The notes beneath the pieces were generated by a model. The model did not search any database. It was not told where the DNA came from and saw only the letters and a list, made by a program, of their open reading frames with translations. From Kaistella palustris DSM 21579 (GTDB lineage: Bacteria > Bacteroidota > Bacteroidia > Flavobacteriales > Weeksellaceae), in contig NZ_AULL01000012.1 of assembly GCF_000422265.1 (NCBI RefSeq), positions 62,001 to 126,000 of the forward strand: a DNA stretch of 64,000 bases, read 5' to 3'. A program made the position numbers and the translations under genes. Of the stretch, positions 57,330 to 64,000 are shown piece by piece (within the stretch, counting starts at the first letter, position 1; every line of letters begins with the position of its first letter).

Positions 57330-59225
57330 ATGAATGCACGAATTTTAGATTTAATAAGAGACCCCGAACTTCTACAGAAACAGGATTTGCAGATCCTTGG
57401 TTCCGAACTGCAGCTGCATCCTTACATGCAGAGTCTTCGGGCGCTTTATCTTCTGGGTGTTCACCGTTTCGACTCCGAAAATTATGTGCAGGAACTTTCT
57501 ACCACGGCCGCTTATACGACCGATAAAAAAATCCTGTACCAGTTCATCAATAAAAAAAATGCACTGGAAACCCATGAAGAACCGCGCACTGAGATTCCTG
57601 ATGAATCCGCTGGAAACGAGGAAAACACACAGGTTAAAGAGGTGTACAATGATGTGGCCCTGAACCCGGTTACGCCGCCGGAACCGGTTTATATTAATGG
57701 CGAGCTCAACCGTATTTTATTTAAAGGCGAAGAGGACTTCATGGACAGGCAAAGTGATGCCATCGATATGGAAGCCACGCTGGAAGCCGGAAAAATTGTG
57801 ACTCAGAATATACTGAACAGAACCGAGGCACCACAGACAGAAACCGAAAGAACAGAAGGGAATCACATTAAGCAAACTACATCTCCAGAAATATTTGCCG
57901 GACAGGTGAATATCGAAAAGCCCGGCGATTTTCCGGCAGAGGACAAATTTCCTGAAACCGCGGATGCCGAAACTTTTTCTGCAGAAAAAATCATCCATCA
58001 GGATGAAATCGACAAAGTAGAGCCGGTAATTGAATCCGAAGAAAAAAGCTTTCATGAAGTGAAGGAATTTTTGCCGGAAGTAAAAGTTCCGCCTGCGACT
58101 GCAAATGAAAACGCTGGACAGGACGTCGAAGAACGCGGGCTGAAAAGTGATACAGAACCGGAATTTACCGAAACGGCAGACGCCGAAAGTTTTTCAAAAG
58201 AAAAGATCATTAACGAAGAAGCGATTTCTGAAGAAGCTTCAACCATCGAATCCGCGAAAATCAGCTTTCACGGTTTAGACGACTTTCTGCCCGATGTTCA
58301 GATTACACCGGCGCATGCCAAAACAGAAACATACACCGTTCCAAAAGCTGAACCGAGCAAGCAGGAACTTGAGATGCAGGCATTGATTGCCGAAGTGGAA
58401 GCCAAGGTAAAAGCTTCGAAAAAAGAGAAAGCAAAGGAAGAGGAACCAGTTCATAATTTCGGAGTGAATTTTGGAGAAACCCAAAGTTTCAACGTCATTA
58501 AAGAAGAAAAAACTGCTGACGAAAGCCAACAGAATGCCGCTCCTTTAACGGAAAACAGCAAAACCGCGGAACCTGATACTCCAAAAAAATCTGCCGCCGA
58601 AGAAACTGCAAATATTGGCTCCCCGACCTGGAAACCTATGCAGTTCGATTCTCACACGCCGGACGCATTATTGCAGAAGCAAGACCGCATTAGCGAAAAG
58701 TCAGCTGTGGATCAGCCGGCTCAATTTCCCGCATCTTCAGGTGTCGCAACCAAGCAGAATAGCAGTGAATCCACAGTTTCTCCGGAAACAGTTTCTCCGG
58801 AAATCTCTGCGCAGGAATCGAAAAGTATATCGAAAAACGCCGAAGAAGAGGAAAATAAAAGCAATGTTCCCGTATTCATCAATACCTGGCAAACCTGGCT
58901 CAAGATCGGTCGCAGGGAAACCACCGCTGAACCTGAAGAGATTGCTGCGGAACCCGCAATTACGAAAGAAAATGTCATCGAAAAGTTCATTGAAAAGGAG
59001 CCGCGTATCTCAAAATTGAAAGAAGAATCTGATTTTGTACCTAAAGAAAAGGGTTCTAATATTTCTCATTTAATGACAGAAACACTGGCGCAACTGTATG
59101 TAGATCAGAAACTTTACACCATGGCAATCAGAGGTTATGAAACGCTTACCGAAAAATATCCGGAGCGTAAAGCCTATTTTGAAGAGAAAATTCAGGCCGT
59201 AAAGGAAATGCGCAGAAATTTTTAG
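57330..59225 (+). CDS. Long acidic repeat protein of unknown function
   Basis: The 631-residue protein is very rich in Glu, Lys, Thr and Ser. A structured N-terminus (about 1-80) has the block ILDLIRDPELLQKQDLQIL. Two related modules at about 209-252 and 281-325 both read TADAE-(T/S)-FS followed by EKII and end in FLP(E/D)V. Then come Ala/Pro-rich linkers, and a TPR-like C-terminus has LAQLYVDQKLYTMAIRGYETL (585-605). No signal peptide is seen, so it is probably cytoplasmic. It follows lptE by 1 nt. A role in envelope or LPS assembly is suggested only by that location. Confidence 0.7.
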   Translation: MNARILDLIRDPELLQKQDLQILGSELQLHPYMQSLRALYLLGVHRFDSENYVQELSTTAAYTTDKKILYQFINKKNALETHEEPRTEIPDESAGNEENTQVKEVYNDVALNPVTPPEPVYINGELNRILFKGEEDFMDRQSDAIDMEATLEAGKIVTQNILNRTEAPQTETERTEGNHIKQTTSPEIFAGQVNIEKPGDFPAEDKFPETADAETFSAEKIIHQDEIDKVEPVIESEEKSFHEVKEFLPEVKVPPATANENAGQDVEERGLKSDTEPEFTETADAESFSKEKIINEEAISEEASTIESAKISFHGLDDFLPDVQITPAHAKTETYTVPKAEPSKQELEMQALIAEVEAKVKASKKEKAKEEEPVHNFGVNFGETQSFNVIKEEKTADESQQNAAPLTENSKTAEPDTPKKSAAEETANIGSPTWKPMQFDSHTPDALLQKQDRISEKSAVDQPAQFPASSGVATKQNSSESTVSPETVSPEISAQESKSISKNAEEEENKSNVPVFINTWQTWLKIGRRETTAEPEEIAAEPAITKENVIEKFIEKEPRISKLKEESDFVPKEKGSNISHLMTETLAQLYVDQKLYTMAIRGYETLTEKYPERKAYFEEKIQAVKEMRRNF

Positions 59226-59233
59226 AGGGACAT

Positions 59234-59884
59234 TTATTTTTCAAGATGTTTCCGTTCAACGGCTTCCACATCGATAATTTTTGCCGGGCGGTCAGATTTA
59301 AAAGTTTTGACTTTCCGCCAAAGTTTTCGACCTAAAATCAATACCACAATAATTAGAATTACCGCCACCACAAAGGCGATAATTGGTGCGGCCAGGGCCA
59401 AAAATGACATGATGCCTGCGCCGGCCGTTTCAGTGGTTGCAACTACAGAATTTCCCAAACCGCCTGTTGTCGCAGTAGATGCGGCGCGTGTCCCCGCAAA
59501 TCCCGAACTTATCGCGGCAGCGGTACCTCCTCCTGCGATCAGCGCCAAAGCCCACTGCGGAAAAGTCCCGATGTCGGCAAACTGACTGGCAAACATTACC
59601 GAGCCGGCTACCGTAGCGAGCGGAACAGCAAGCGTATCCAGAAGATGGTCTACAAAAGGAATATAATACGCTGCTATTTCGGCGGTCATCGCAATGCCAG
59701 TGGCGATCAGTGTAGGCAAACCCGAGAGCCAGTGGAAACTTTCATTCATTGGAATCCAGCCCATATACGAAGCAAGACTTACTGCGAACATGGGTAAAAA
59801 AATGCGGAAGCCGGTGGCGGCGGCGAGGCCAACGCCGATAAAAGCGCTGAGAGCGTAAGGCAAAAAAGAAGTTGTTTCAGACAT
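59234..59884 (-). CDS. DUF4126 membrane protein
   Basis: The 216-residue protein is a DUF4126 family member. Five to six hydrophobic helices are visible, with GFRIFLPMFAVSLASYMGWIP near the N-terminus, the Gly-rich helices LALIAGGGTAAAISSGFAGTRAASTATTGGLGN at about 112-145 and a final helix AFVVAVILIIVVLI before a basic tail. Function is unknown. It is convergent with the acidic repeat gene, only 8 nt apart. The -7 box at 59910-59917 supports the start. Confidence 0.85.
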   Translation of the reverse strand: MSETTSFLPYALSAFIGVGLAAATGFRIFLPMFAVSLASYMGWIPMNESFHWLSGLPTLIATGIAMTAEIAAYYIPFVDHLLDTLAVPLATVAGSVMFASQFADIGTFPQWALALIAGGGTAAAISSGFAGTRAASTATTGGLGNSVVATTETAGAGIMSFLALAAPIIAFVVAVILIIVVLILGRKLWRKVKTFKSDRPAKIIDVEAVERKHLEK

Positions 59885-59909
59885 TTTCGTAAATTATAGG
59901 TTGCTTAAC

Positions 59910-59917
59910 CAAATTTA
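59910..59917 (-). promoter_or_regulatory. -7 promoter box (TAaaTTTG) for the DUF4126 gene
   Basis: Exact TAnnTTTG match on the minus strand, 25 nt before the ATG at 59884. Confidence 0.5.
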
Positions 59918-59944
59918 CAATAAGTGCATAAACCTGAAAATGAT

Positions 59945-60322
59945 TTATTTGCGCACGTCGCAGAGACTTTTGAAGTAATCTTCAACTGCCTTGTAGGAGG
60001 CTGGCTTTTCCGGTGACACCCAAAACAGCATTGACAAGGAGTTTGTGCCGAATTTTGCCGTAAATAAATCTTTGTTGAGGCGGTAAGTTTCCCGCAAAAG
60101 TCTTTTGATTCTGTTGCGGTCCACCGCTTTTTTAAAATATCTTTTTGAAACCGAAACACCGACTTTTTGATTGTCCAGCTGAATCTCATCCGAAGGTTTT
60201 TTTGTCATATCCACCGAAATAATGCGCAGATTTCCAACAGTTTGCCACTTTCCTTTTGAAAAAAGGAAATCGATCTCTTTTTTCTGTTTGAGTTTTTCGC
60301 GGGTCGGATATTTTTGGTTCAC
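59945..60322 (-). CDS. rnpA: Ribonuclease P protein component
   Basis: RnpA helps the RNase P RNA cut 5' leaders from tRNA precursors. The 125-residue protein has the RNR signature RYFKKAVDRNRIKRLLRE in the middle, the FLFSKGKW start region and a usual length. It lacks its common neighbour rpmH; instead tcdA and a TatD-like gene lie upstream on the same strand with a 48-nt gap. The rnpB RNA gene is not in the window. Confidence 0.93.
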   Translation of the reverse strand: MNQKYPTREKLKQKKEIDFLFSKGKWQTVGNLRIISVDMTKKPSDEIQLDNQKVGVSVSKRYFKKAVDRNRIKRLLRETYRLNKDLFTAKFGTNSLSMLFWVSPEKPASYKAVEDYFKSLCDVRK

Positions 60323-60370
60323 GATGATAGTTTTATTTTTTTTTAAAGTCTGCCTGCGGTGAGAAAAAAA

Positions 60371-61102
60371 TCATTCTGCAGAATCTTTCAGCAGATAATT
60401 AATGACTTCGGCGGCCGCGTAAAGTCCGAAAACAGCCGGAATAAAACTGATCGTTCCGTAAAAAGAACGTTTATAGTTGGAACCGTCGGTTAGGGCCAGA
60501 CTTTCTTCGCTCTGGATCTCGTTGGAAAAAACACAGCGGATTCCTTTGTTGATATGGTCTTTTTTCAGGCGTTTCCGAACCTGTTTTGCAAGGTAGCAAT
60601 TGTGCGTCTTACTGATGTCGCGCACCAAGACTTTGGCAGGATCCATTTTCCCACCTGCTCCCATGCAGCTTACAATTTTTATTTTTTTGCGTTTTGCGGC
60701 TTTGATCAAGCTGATTTTCGGCGTCACACTGTCGATACAGTCTAAAATATAATCGAACTTTTCAGCACCGATTACCTCTTCCATTCGCTCAGGATTCAGG
60801 AATTCGCTGAGCGTTGTTAACTGCAGTCCGGGATTTATATCGCGCAGTCTTTCTGCCACCACATCCACCTTTAATTTTCCGATGGTGGAGTGCAGCGCCG
60901 GAAGCTGGCGGTTGATATTGGTAATGTCTACAATATCGCCATCAACCAAAGTCATTTTTCCTACCCCGGCACGCGCCAGAAATTCTGCGGCAAAGGAACC
61001 TACACCACCCAGACCTACGACGAGTAAATTGGCTCGCTTCAGTTTTTCGGTGCCAATTTCTTTGATGAGGAGTTCGGTTCTTTCCAGCCAGTTTTTCTGC
61101 AT
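60371..61102 (-). CDS. tcdA: tRNA threonylcarbamoyladenosine dehydratase (TcdA)
   Basis: TcdA uses ATP to cyclise t6A37 of tRNA to ct6A. The 243-residue protein is an E1-like (ThiF/MoeB) fold with the ATP site GLGGVGS (30-36), DGDIVDITNINRQ and the FDYILDCIDSVTPKISLI region. Length fits TcdA rather than MoeB or ThiF, and SCMGAGGKMDP is typical. A 1-nt overlap (TAATG) joins it to the TatD-like gene, so they are cotranscribed with rnpA likely next. Confidence 0.9.
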   Translation of the reverse strand: MQKNWLERTELLIKEIGTEKLKRANLLVVGLGGVGSFAAEFLARAGVGKMTLVDGDIVDITNINRQLPALHSTIGKLKVDVVAERLRDINPGLQLTTLSEFLNPERMEEVIGAEKFDYILDCIDSVTPKISLIKAAKRKKIKIVSCMGAGGKMDPAKVLVRDISKTHNCYLAKQVRKRLKKDHINKGIRCVFSNEIQSEESLALTDGSNYKRSFYGTISFIPAVFGLYAAAEVINYLLKDSAE

Positions 61103-61731
61103 TAAATGGGGATTTTTATCGTTTGCAAGTTTTGTCTAATTTGTTCGGTAAGGTCGCGAACCGAAAGGTTTTTCAGTGACGCAGCTTTGTGGTAAATACT
61201 TTCTATGCTGATGTCCACCGAATCGGTTTCCAGAAAAATTTGGGCCGGCGGACTTTCGCTTAAAAAACGCTGCAAATTTACATCATATAAAAGAGATTTT
61301 CCGAAACTTAAATAAAATCCTGCTTCCAGAAGATCGCGACCAATAGTTTCTTTTTTATTAAAGCCATGCAGGATCACCGGAACACTGGCTGTTCGGCACA
61401 GTGGAATAAGGCGCGAAAATCTTTTTACGCAATGTAGGATCAAAGGTTTTTTTAAATCACTCGCCAGCGAAATCTGCCTTGTGAAAACTTCTTCCTGAAA
61501 CTCGTCAGCAGTGTCAATTCTTCCGTCCAGACCACATTCACCAATCGCGACACAGTTTTGCAGGGCGCTCATTTTTTTTAGCCACAAAAACTTTTCATCC
61601 AGATCATCTGAAATCTCATTTGGATGAATTCCCGCAGAAAACTGTTGACCGGCCGGAGTTTCGGGAAAACTCAAATTGTAAATTCCAGACTTATGCGGGA
61701 AAGTGTGGTGATGAAAATCGAAAAAAACCAT
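61102..61731 (-). CDS. TatD-family metal-dependent hydrolase
   Basis: The start at ATG 61731 (MVFFDFHHHTFPHK, 209 residues) is preferred over a TTG 6 nt up that lies in the -7 box. The protein is a TatD-like hydrolase, the type that acts as a 3'-5' DNA/RNA exonuclease or D-amino acid deacylase. The first metal motif DFHHH and the SAGIHPNE and AIGECGLDGR (bridging Glu) blocks are seen. LILHCVKRF gives a metal His. The protein is shorter than usual TatD (about 260) and the central barrel is abridged, so activity is uncertain. Confidence 0.85.
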   Translation of the reverse strand: MVFFDFHHHTFPHKSGIYNLSFPETPAGQQFSAGIHPNEISDDLDEKFLWLKKMSALQNCVAIGECGLDGRIDTADEFQEEVFTRQISLASDLKKPLILHCVKRFSRLIPLCRTASVPVILHGFNKKETIGRDLLEAGFYLSFGKSLLYDVNLQRFLSESPPAQIFLETDSVDISIESIYHKAASLKNLSVRDLTEQIRQNLQTIKIPI

Positions 61732-61734
61732 TTT

Positions 61735-61742
61735 CAAAACTA
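61735..61742 (-). promoter_or_regulatory. -7 promoter box (TAgtTTTG) for the TatD-like operon
   Basis: Exact TAnnTTTG match on the minus strand, 3 nt before the ATG at 61731; the mRNA would be leaderless. Confidence 0.45.
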
Positions 61743-61761
61743 ATTAAAATTGCGGGTGTTT

Positions 61762-61782
61762 ATTTAAACAAATGTTTTAAAT
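61762..61782 (+). promoter_or_regulatory. Near-palindrome upstream of the TetR gene
   Basis: ATTTAAACA and TGTTTTAAAT face each other across two bases, a near-perfect dyad about 40 nt before the ATG of the TetR regulator. It could be its own operator. A/T-richness makes chance pairing possible. Confidence 0.35.
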
Positions 61783-61823
61783 GATGTTAAAAATTTCTTA
61801 ACTTTACTACAAATACAGTTCGC

Positions 61824-62450
61824 ATGAAAAAGAAATTTTCCGAAAAGCAGATTCATATTTTAGATGTTGCCGAAAAGCTCATCGCTAAAAAAGGCTTCGA
61901 AGGCACTTCTGTACGGGATATTTCCACCACCGCCAATATCAATGTGGCCATGATTTCCTACTATTTCGGCTCCAAGGAAAAAATGATGTCGTACCTCTAT
62001 CGCTACCGGGTACAGAAAACGCGGGAAAGTTTTGCTGAGTTTGCAGAAGTCATTAAAGACGGTAAACCCGAAATGCAAATGAAAGAACTGGTAAAATATG
62101 TGGTGACACAACTTTTCAAATACCATTATTTTCACGGGTTTGTCACCCAGGAACTGCGCCATACTGAGCATCTGAAAGATGATCTGCTGGAATTTTATAC
62201 CACTTTTACCCAGAAGATCGATGACGTAATAAAGAAAGGCATTGCTGCCGGCACGTTCAAAAACAGTCCCAAACCTGAGGATATTCTTACGGTAATCGTG
62301 GGTTCGTCTTTATTTGTCATCAGAAATAAAAATTTTTATGAACTGTTTGTAGGCGGAGATGACGAAATATATCTGGAGGAAGCCGAGAAAAAAGTAATGG
62401 CAAATCTCCTCGTCACTGTATTTTCGGTCATCGGCTATCAGCCGTCTTAG
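61824..62450 (+). CDS. TetR/AcrR-family transcriptional regulator
   Basis: The 208-residue protein has the N-terminal TetR HTH: AEKLIAKKGFEGTSVRDIS, ANINVAMISYYFGSKEKMM (about 16-56). A helical ligand-binding domain with a YHYFHGFVTQELRHTE stretch follows. The effector and targets are unknown. It is divergent from the TatD-like operon, and a near-palindrome lies in the shared upstream region, so autoregulation is possible. The monocistronic unit ends 150 bp before bamD. Confidence 0.9.
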   Translation: MKKKFSEKQIHILDVAEKLIAKKGFEGTSVRDISTTANINVAMISYYFGSKEKMMSYLYRYRVQKTRESFAEFAEVIKDGKPEMQMKELVKYVVTQLFKYHYFHGFVTQELRHTEHLKDDLLEFYTTFTQKIDDVIKKGIAAGTFKNSPKPEDILTVIVGSSLFVIRNKNFYELFVGGDDEIYLEEAEKKVMANLLVTVFSVIGYQPS

Positions 62451-62542
62451 TCTTTTGCAGCACTTTGCCCTGCTTTTTGCCTTAAAAGCTTTATTTTAAT
62501 AGTTAAACTATCATAAAAAAAAATCTATTGATAAAAATATTA

Positions 62543-62550
62543 TATTTTTG
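62543..62550 (+). promoter_or_regulatory. -7 promoter box (TAttTTTG) for bamD
   Basis: Exact TAnnTTTG match, 50 nt before the bamD ATG. No TTG is found at 19-nt spacing. Confidence 0.5.
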
Positions 62551-62600
62551 CAGACTGAACCGCAGAAACCCCTATTTCCATTTTCTGCAATAAAAGATTT

Positions 62601-63575
62601 ATGAAAAAATATTTGATAGTGTTGCTGGCATTTTTCGCCCTGTCTGCCTGCAACAGACAACTTGATTTAGCCCTGAAAAGTGCAGACAAGGATTACATAC
62701 TTAAAGTTGCGAACGAAAAATTTGAAAAGAAAAAATGGGCCGACGCCCTGAGTCTGTACGAAAGACTTTCGAACCTTGTAGCCGGAACCGATGATGCGCC
62801 AAATGTGGTTTATAATTCTGCTTATGCCAATTACTACGATAAAAATTACAAATTAGCCGGCCATCAGTTCAAGAATTTCTCGGTCACTTTCCCGCAGGAC
62901 AAGCGTGCTGAAGATGCCGCTTATATGTCGGCGCTGTGTTTTTACGAAGGTTCTATGGATTATAACCTCGATCAAACAAGTACCGAACTTGCAATTAATG
63001 AACTGCAGAATTTCCTGAATAACTACCCAAATTCTGAAAAGTCAAAAAATATCAATGAACTTATTGATGAACTGACTTATAAACTGGAGTTCAAGGCCTA
63101 CGAAAATGCGAAACAATATTATCAGATCGCCGATTACAAAGCTGCCAATGTAGCGTTCGAAAATGTGCTCGATGATTTTCCCAGCACCAAACTGCGCCCA
63201 AAAATCTATGATTATATTCTGCGTTCGCGGTATGAACTTGCGGTGAATTCAATTTATGATCTTAAAAAAGACCGTATAGAAAATGCACTTGCCTTTACAA
63301 AACAGGTAGAGCGCGAGATGCCGGGAACCGACAATGCCAAAACCGCCGGTGAACTGCGCAATAAACTTACCAAGGAAAAAGAAGATTTTCTGCTAGTAGA
63401 AGCGAAGGTTAACGAAAAGCGGAAAGAACTTATGGAGAAGCAGAAAGTGGAAGAAGCAAAAATAAACGCGGAAAAAGACCAGGCAGAAGCTGAAAAGAAA
63501 AGTAACCAGATCCGCAGAGACAGTGCGCAACTTTCAACACCCAAGCCGGCAGCAACTTTCCAGATAAAAAAATAA
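62601..63575 (+). CDS. bamD: Outer-membrane assembly lipoprotein BamD
   Basis: BamD is the essential lipoprotein partner of BamA in outer-membrane protein insertion. The 324-residue protein has a signal ending LSAC (C17) and tetratricopeptide helices with the pattern ADALSLYERLSNLVAG, FKNFSVTFPQDKRAEDAAYMSALCFY and IADYKAANVAFENVLDDFPSTK. The C-terminus (about 255-310) is a charged coiled coil with EKRKELMEKQKVEEAKINAEK in two parts, an extension often seen in Bacteroidetes. It is followed by rpoZ after 42 nt, so they may be cotranscribed. Confidence 0.92.
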   Translation: MKKYLIVLLAFFALSACNRQLDLALKSADKDYILKVANEKFEKKKWADALSLYERLSNLVAGTDDAPNVVYNSAYANYYDKNYKLAGHQFKNFSVTFPQDKRAEDAAYMSALCFYEGSMDYNLDQTSTELAINELQNFLNNYPNSEKSKNINELIDELTYKLEFKAYENAKQYYQIADYKAANVAFENVLDDFPSTKLRPKIYDYILRSRYELAVNSIYDLKKDRIENALAFTKQVEREMPGTDNAKTAGELRNKLTKEKEDFLLVEAKVNEKRKELMEKQKVEEAKINAEKDQAEAEKKSNQIRRDSAQLSTPKPAATFQIKK

Positions 63576-63617
63576 GCAGTATATTTGCAAACTTATCAAT
63601 ATAATAATTCACTGAAA

Positions 63618-63941
63618 ATGAGCGTAAAAGATTCAAGAGCTGAACTAAGTACAATAACTTACGACAAAGATAAAATCGAGGAAAAAGTGGGTTCAATCTA
63701 CGAAGCCATCGTAATTATGGGGAAAAGAGCAGAGCAGATCAATGCAGAAATCCGCTCGGAGCTTCATAATAAACTGGATGAATTTGCAGTGCACAATTCA
63801 ACTTTGGAAGAGGTTTTTGAAAACAGAGAGCAGATTGAAATTTCCAAACATTACGAGAAACTTCCCAAACCAACCTCTATTGCAATTCAGGAATGGTTAG
63901 ACGGGGAAATCTACTTCCGTAATACCGACGAAAAAAACTAG
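63618..63941 (+). CDS. rpoZ: RNA polymerase omega subunit (Rpb6-type)
   Basis: The start is MSVKDSRAELS (107 residues); a longer in-frame extension is not credible. The protein is the Bacteroidetes form of the omega subunit, with YDKDKIEEKVGSIYEAIVIMGKRAEQINAEI as the core block (about 16-46, quoted in part: IYEAIVIMGKRAEQIN). Omega stabilises the beta' subunit of RNA polymerase. It follows bamD by 42 nt and a terminator lies directly after, at the window's right edge. In this phylum it is often followed by coaBC, which would lie beyond the window. Confidence 0.85.
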   Translation: MSVKDSRAELSTITYDKDKIEEKVGSIYEAIVIMGKRAEQINAEIRSELHNKLDEFAVHNSTLEEVFENREQIEISKHYEKLPKPTSIAIQEWLDGEIYFRNTDEKN

Positions 63942-63967
63942 GCAAAAGTTTTGCATACATCCATAAG

Positions 63968-63996
63968 CCGCAGAAGATTTTCTTTTGCGGTTTTTT
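63968..63996 (+). terminator. Rho-independent terminator after rpoZ
   Basis: Stem CCGCAGAAGA/TCTTTTGCGG (63968-63977 with 63981-63990, one G-T pair), a three-base loop and a T-run. Confidence 0.8.
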
Positions 63997-64000
63997 GTTT

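Noticed and set aside
1-64000. CRISPR array, prophage, complete insertion sequence, rRNA operon or replication origin
   Set aside because: No regularly spaced direct repeats, phage structural genes, transposase genes, rRNA segments or DnaA-box clusters were found on reading the window.

Overview
The window looks like chromosome of a Flavobacteriales bacterium, most likely of the Chryseobacterium/Kaistella group (Weeksellaceae). This is inferred from lineage-typical families (GLPGLI, DUF4251, DUF6132, DUF6646, TonB-dependent receptors with small Cys-rich partners), a dimeric glycyl-tRNA synthetase, class 2 PyrD, scattered suf genes, and promoters of the Bacteroidetes type: TAnnTTTG near -7, with TTG near -33 in the best two. 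Protein families were recognised by eye from translations; no database search was run.

Layout. 0-13 kb: 5' part of sufS, a serine hydrolase, glyS, a secreted protein, pyrD, a decayed four-helix-bundle gene between inverted low-complexity arms, DUF445, msrB, a zinc-ribbon protein, a lipoprotein with a duplicated Cys motif, a TonB receptor with two N-terminal heavy-metal domains plus a Cys/His-rich partner, an L,D-transpeptidase-like protein and a GLPGLI protein. 13.4-17.4 kb: sufABCD. 17.4-18.6 kb: a small AT-rich scar zone with hairpin repeats, an orphan membrane protein and a broken copy of the methylmalonyl-CoA mutase 3' end. 18.6-32.3 kb: housekeeping genes (scpA, pgi, folD, queE, sugar transferase, Mla-like permease/ATPase with a beta-barrel, M48 protease, meaB, tRNA-binding protein, exonuclease, sufT). 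32.3-38.7 kb: two OsmC paralogues, HMG-CoA lyase, pepT, tRNA-Asn, rseP, an outer-membrane protein and an omega-amidase-like enzyme.

38.7-43.2 kb is a compact nine-gene minus-strand operon for sulfane sulfur/persulfide handling: TauE/SafE exporter, lipoprotein, ETHE1-like hydrolase fused to two rhodanese domains, two further rhodaneses, cupin, two small membrane proteins with Cys pairs, and thioredoxin. A 28-bp inverted repeat upstream is a candidate operator. 43.4-46.8 kb is a second probable copper/metal cluster: a CxGKC protein, a Met/His-rich lipoprotein and a TonB receptor. 47-64 kb holds a HerA-like ATPase, a DnaQ exonuclease with a degenerate GIY-YIG-like domain, lysA, a tandemly duplicated two-gene TonB-C-like module (one copy broken by an amber codon), miaB, a sigma-54 activator with lptE and an acidic repeat protein, DUF4126, rnpA, tcdA, a TatD-like hydrolase, a TetR regulator, bamD and rpoZ.

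Functional links: sufS, sufABCD and sufT supply Fe-S clusters, which QueE and MiaB need. ScpA and MeaB form a B12-dependent methylmalonyl-CoA module. RseP, LptE, BamD and the Mla-like genes serve the envelope. Two TonB loci and the sulfur operon suggest adaptation to metal and sulfide stress. I found no CRISPR array, prophage, complete insertion sequence, rRNA or replication origin.
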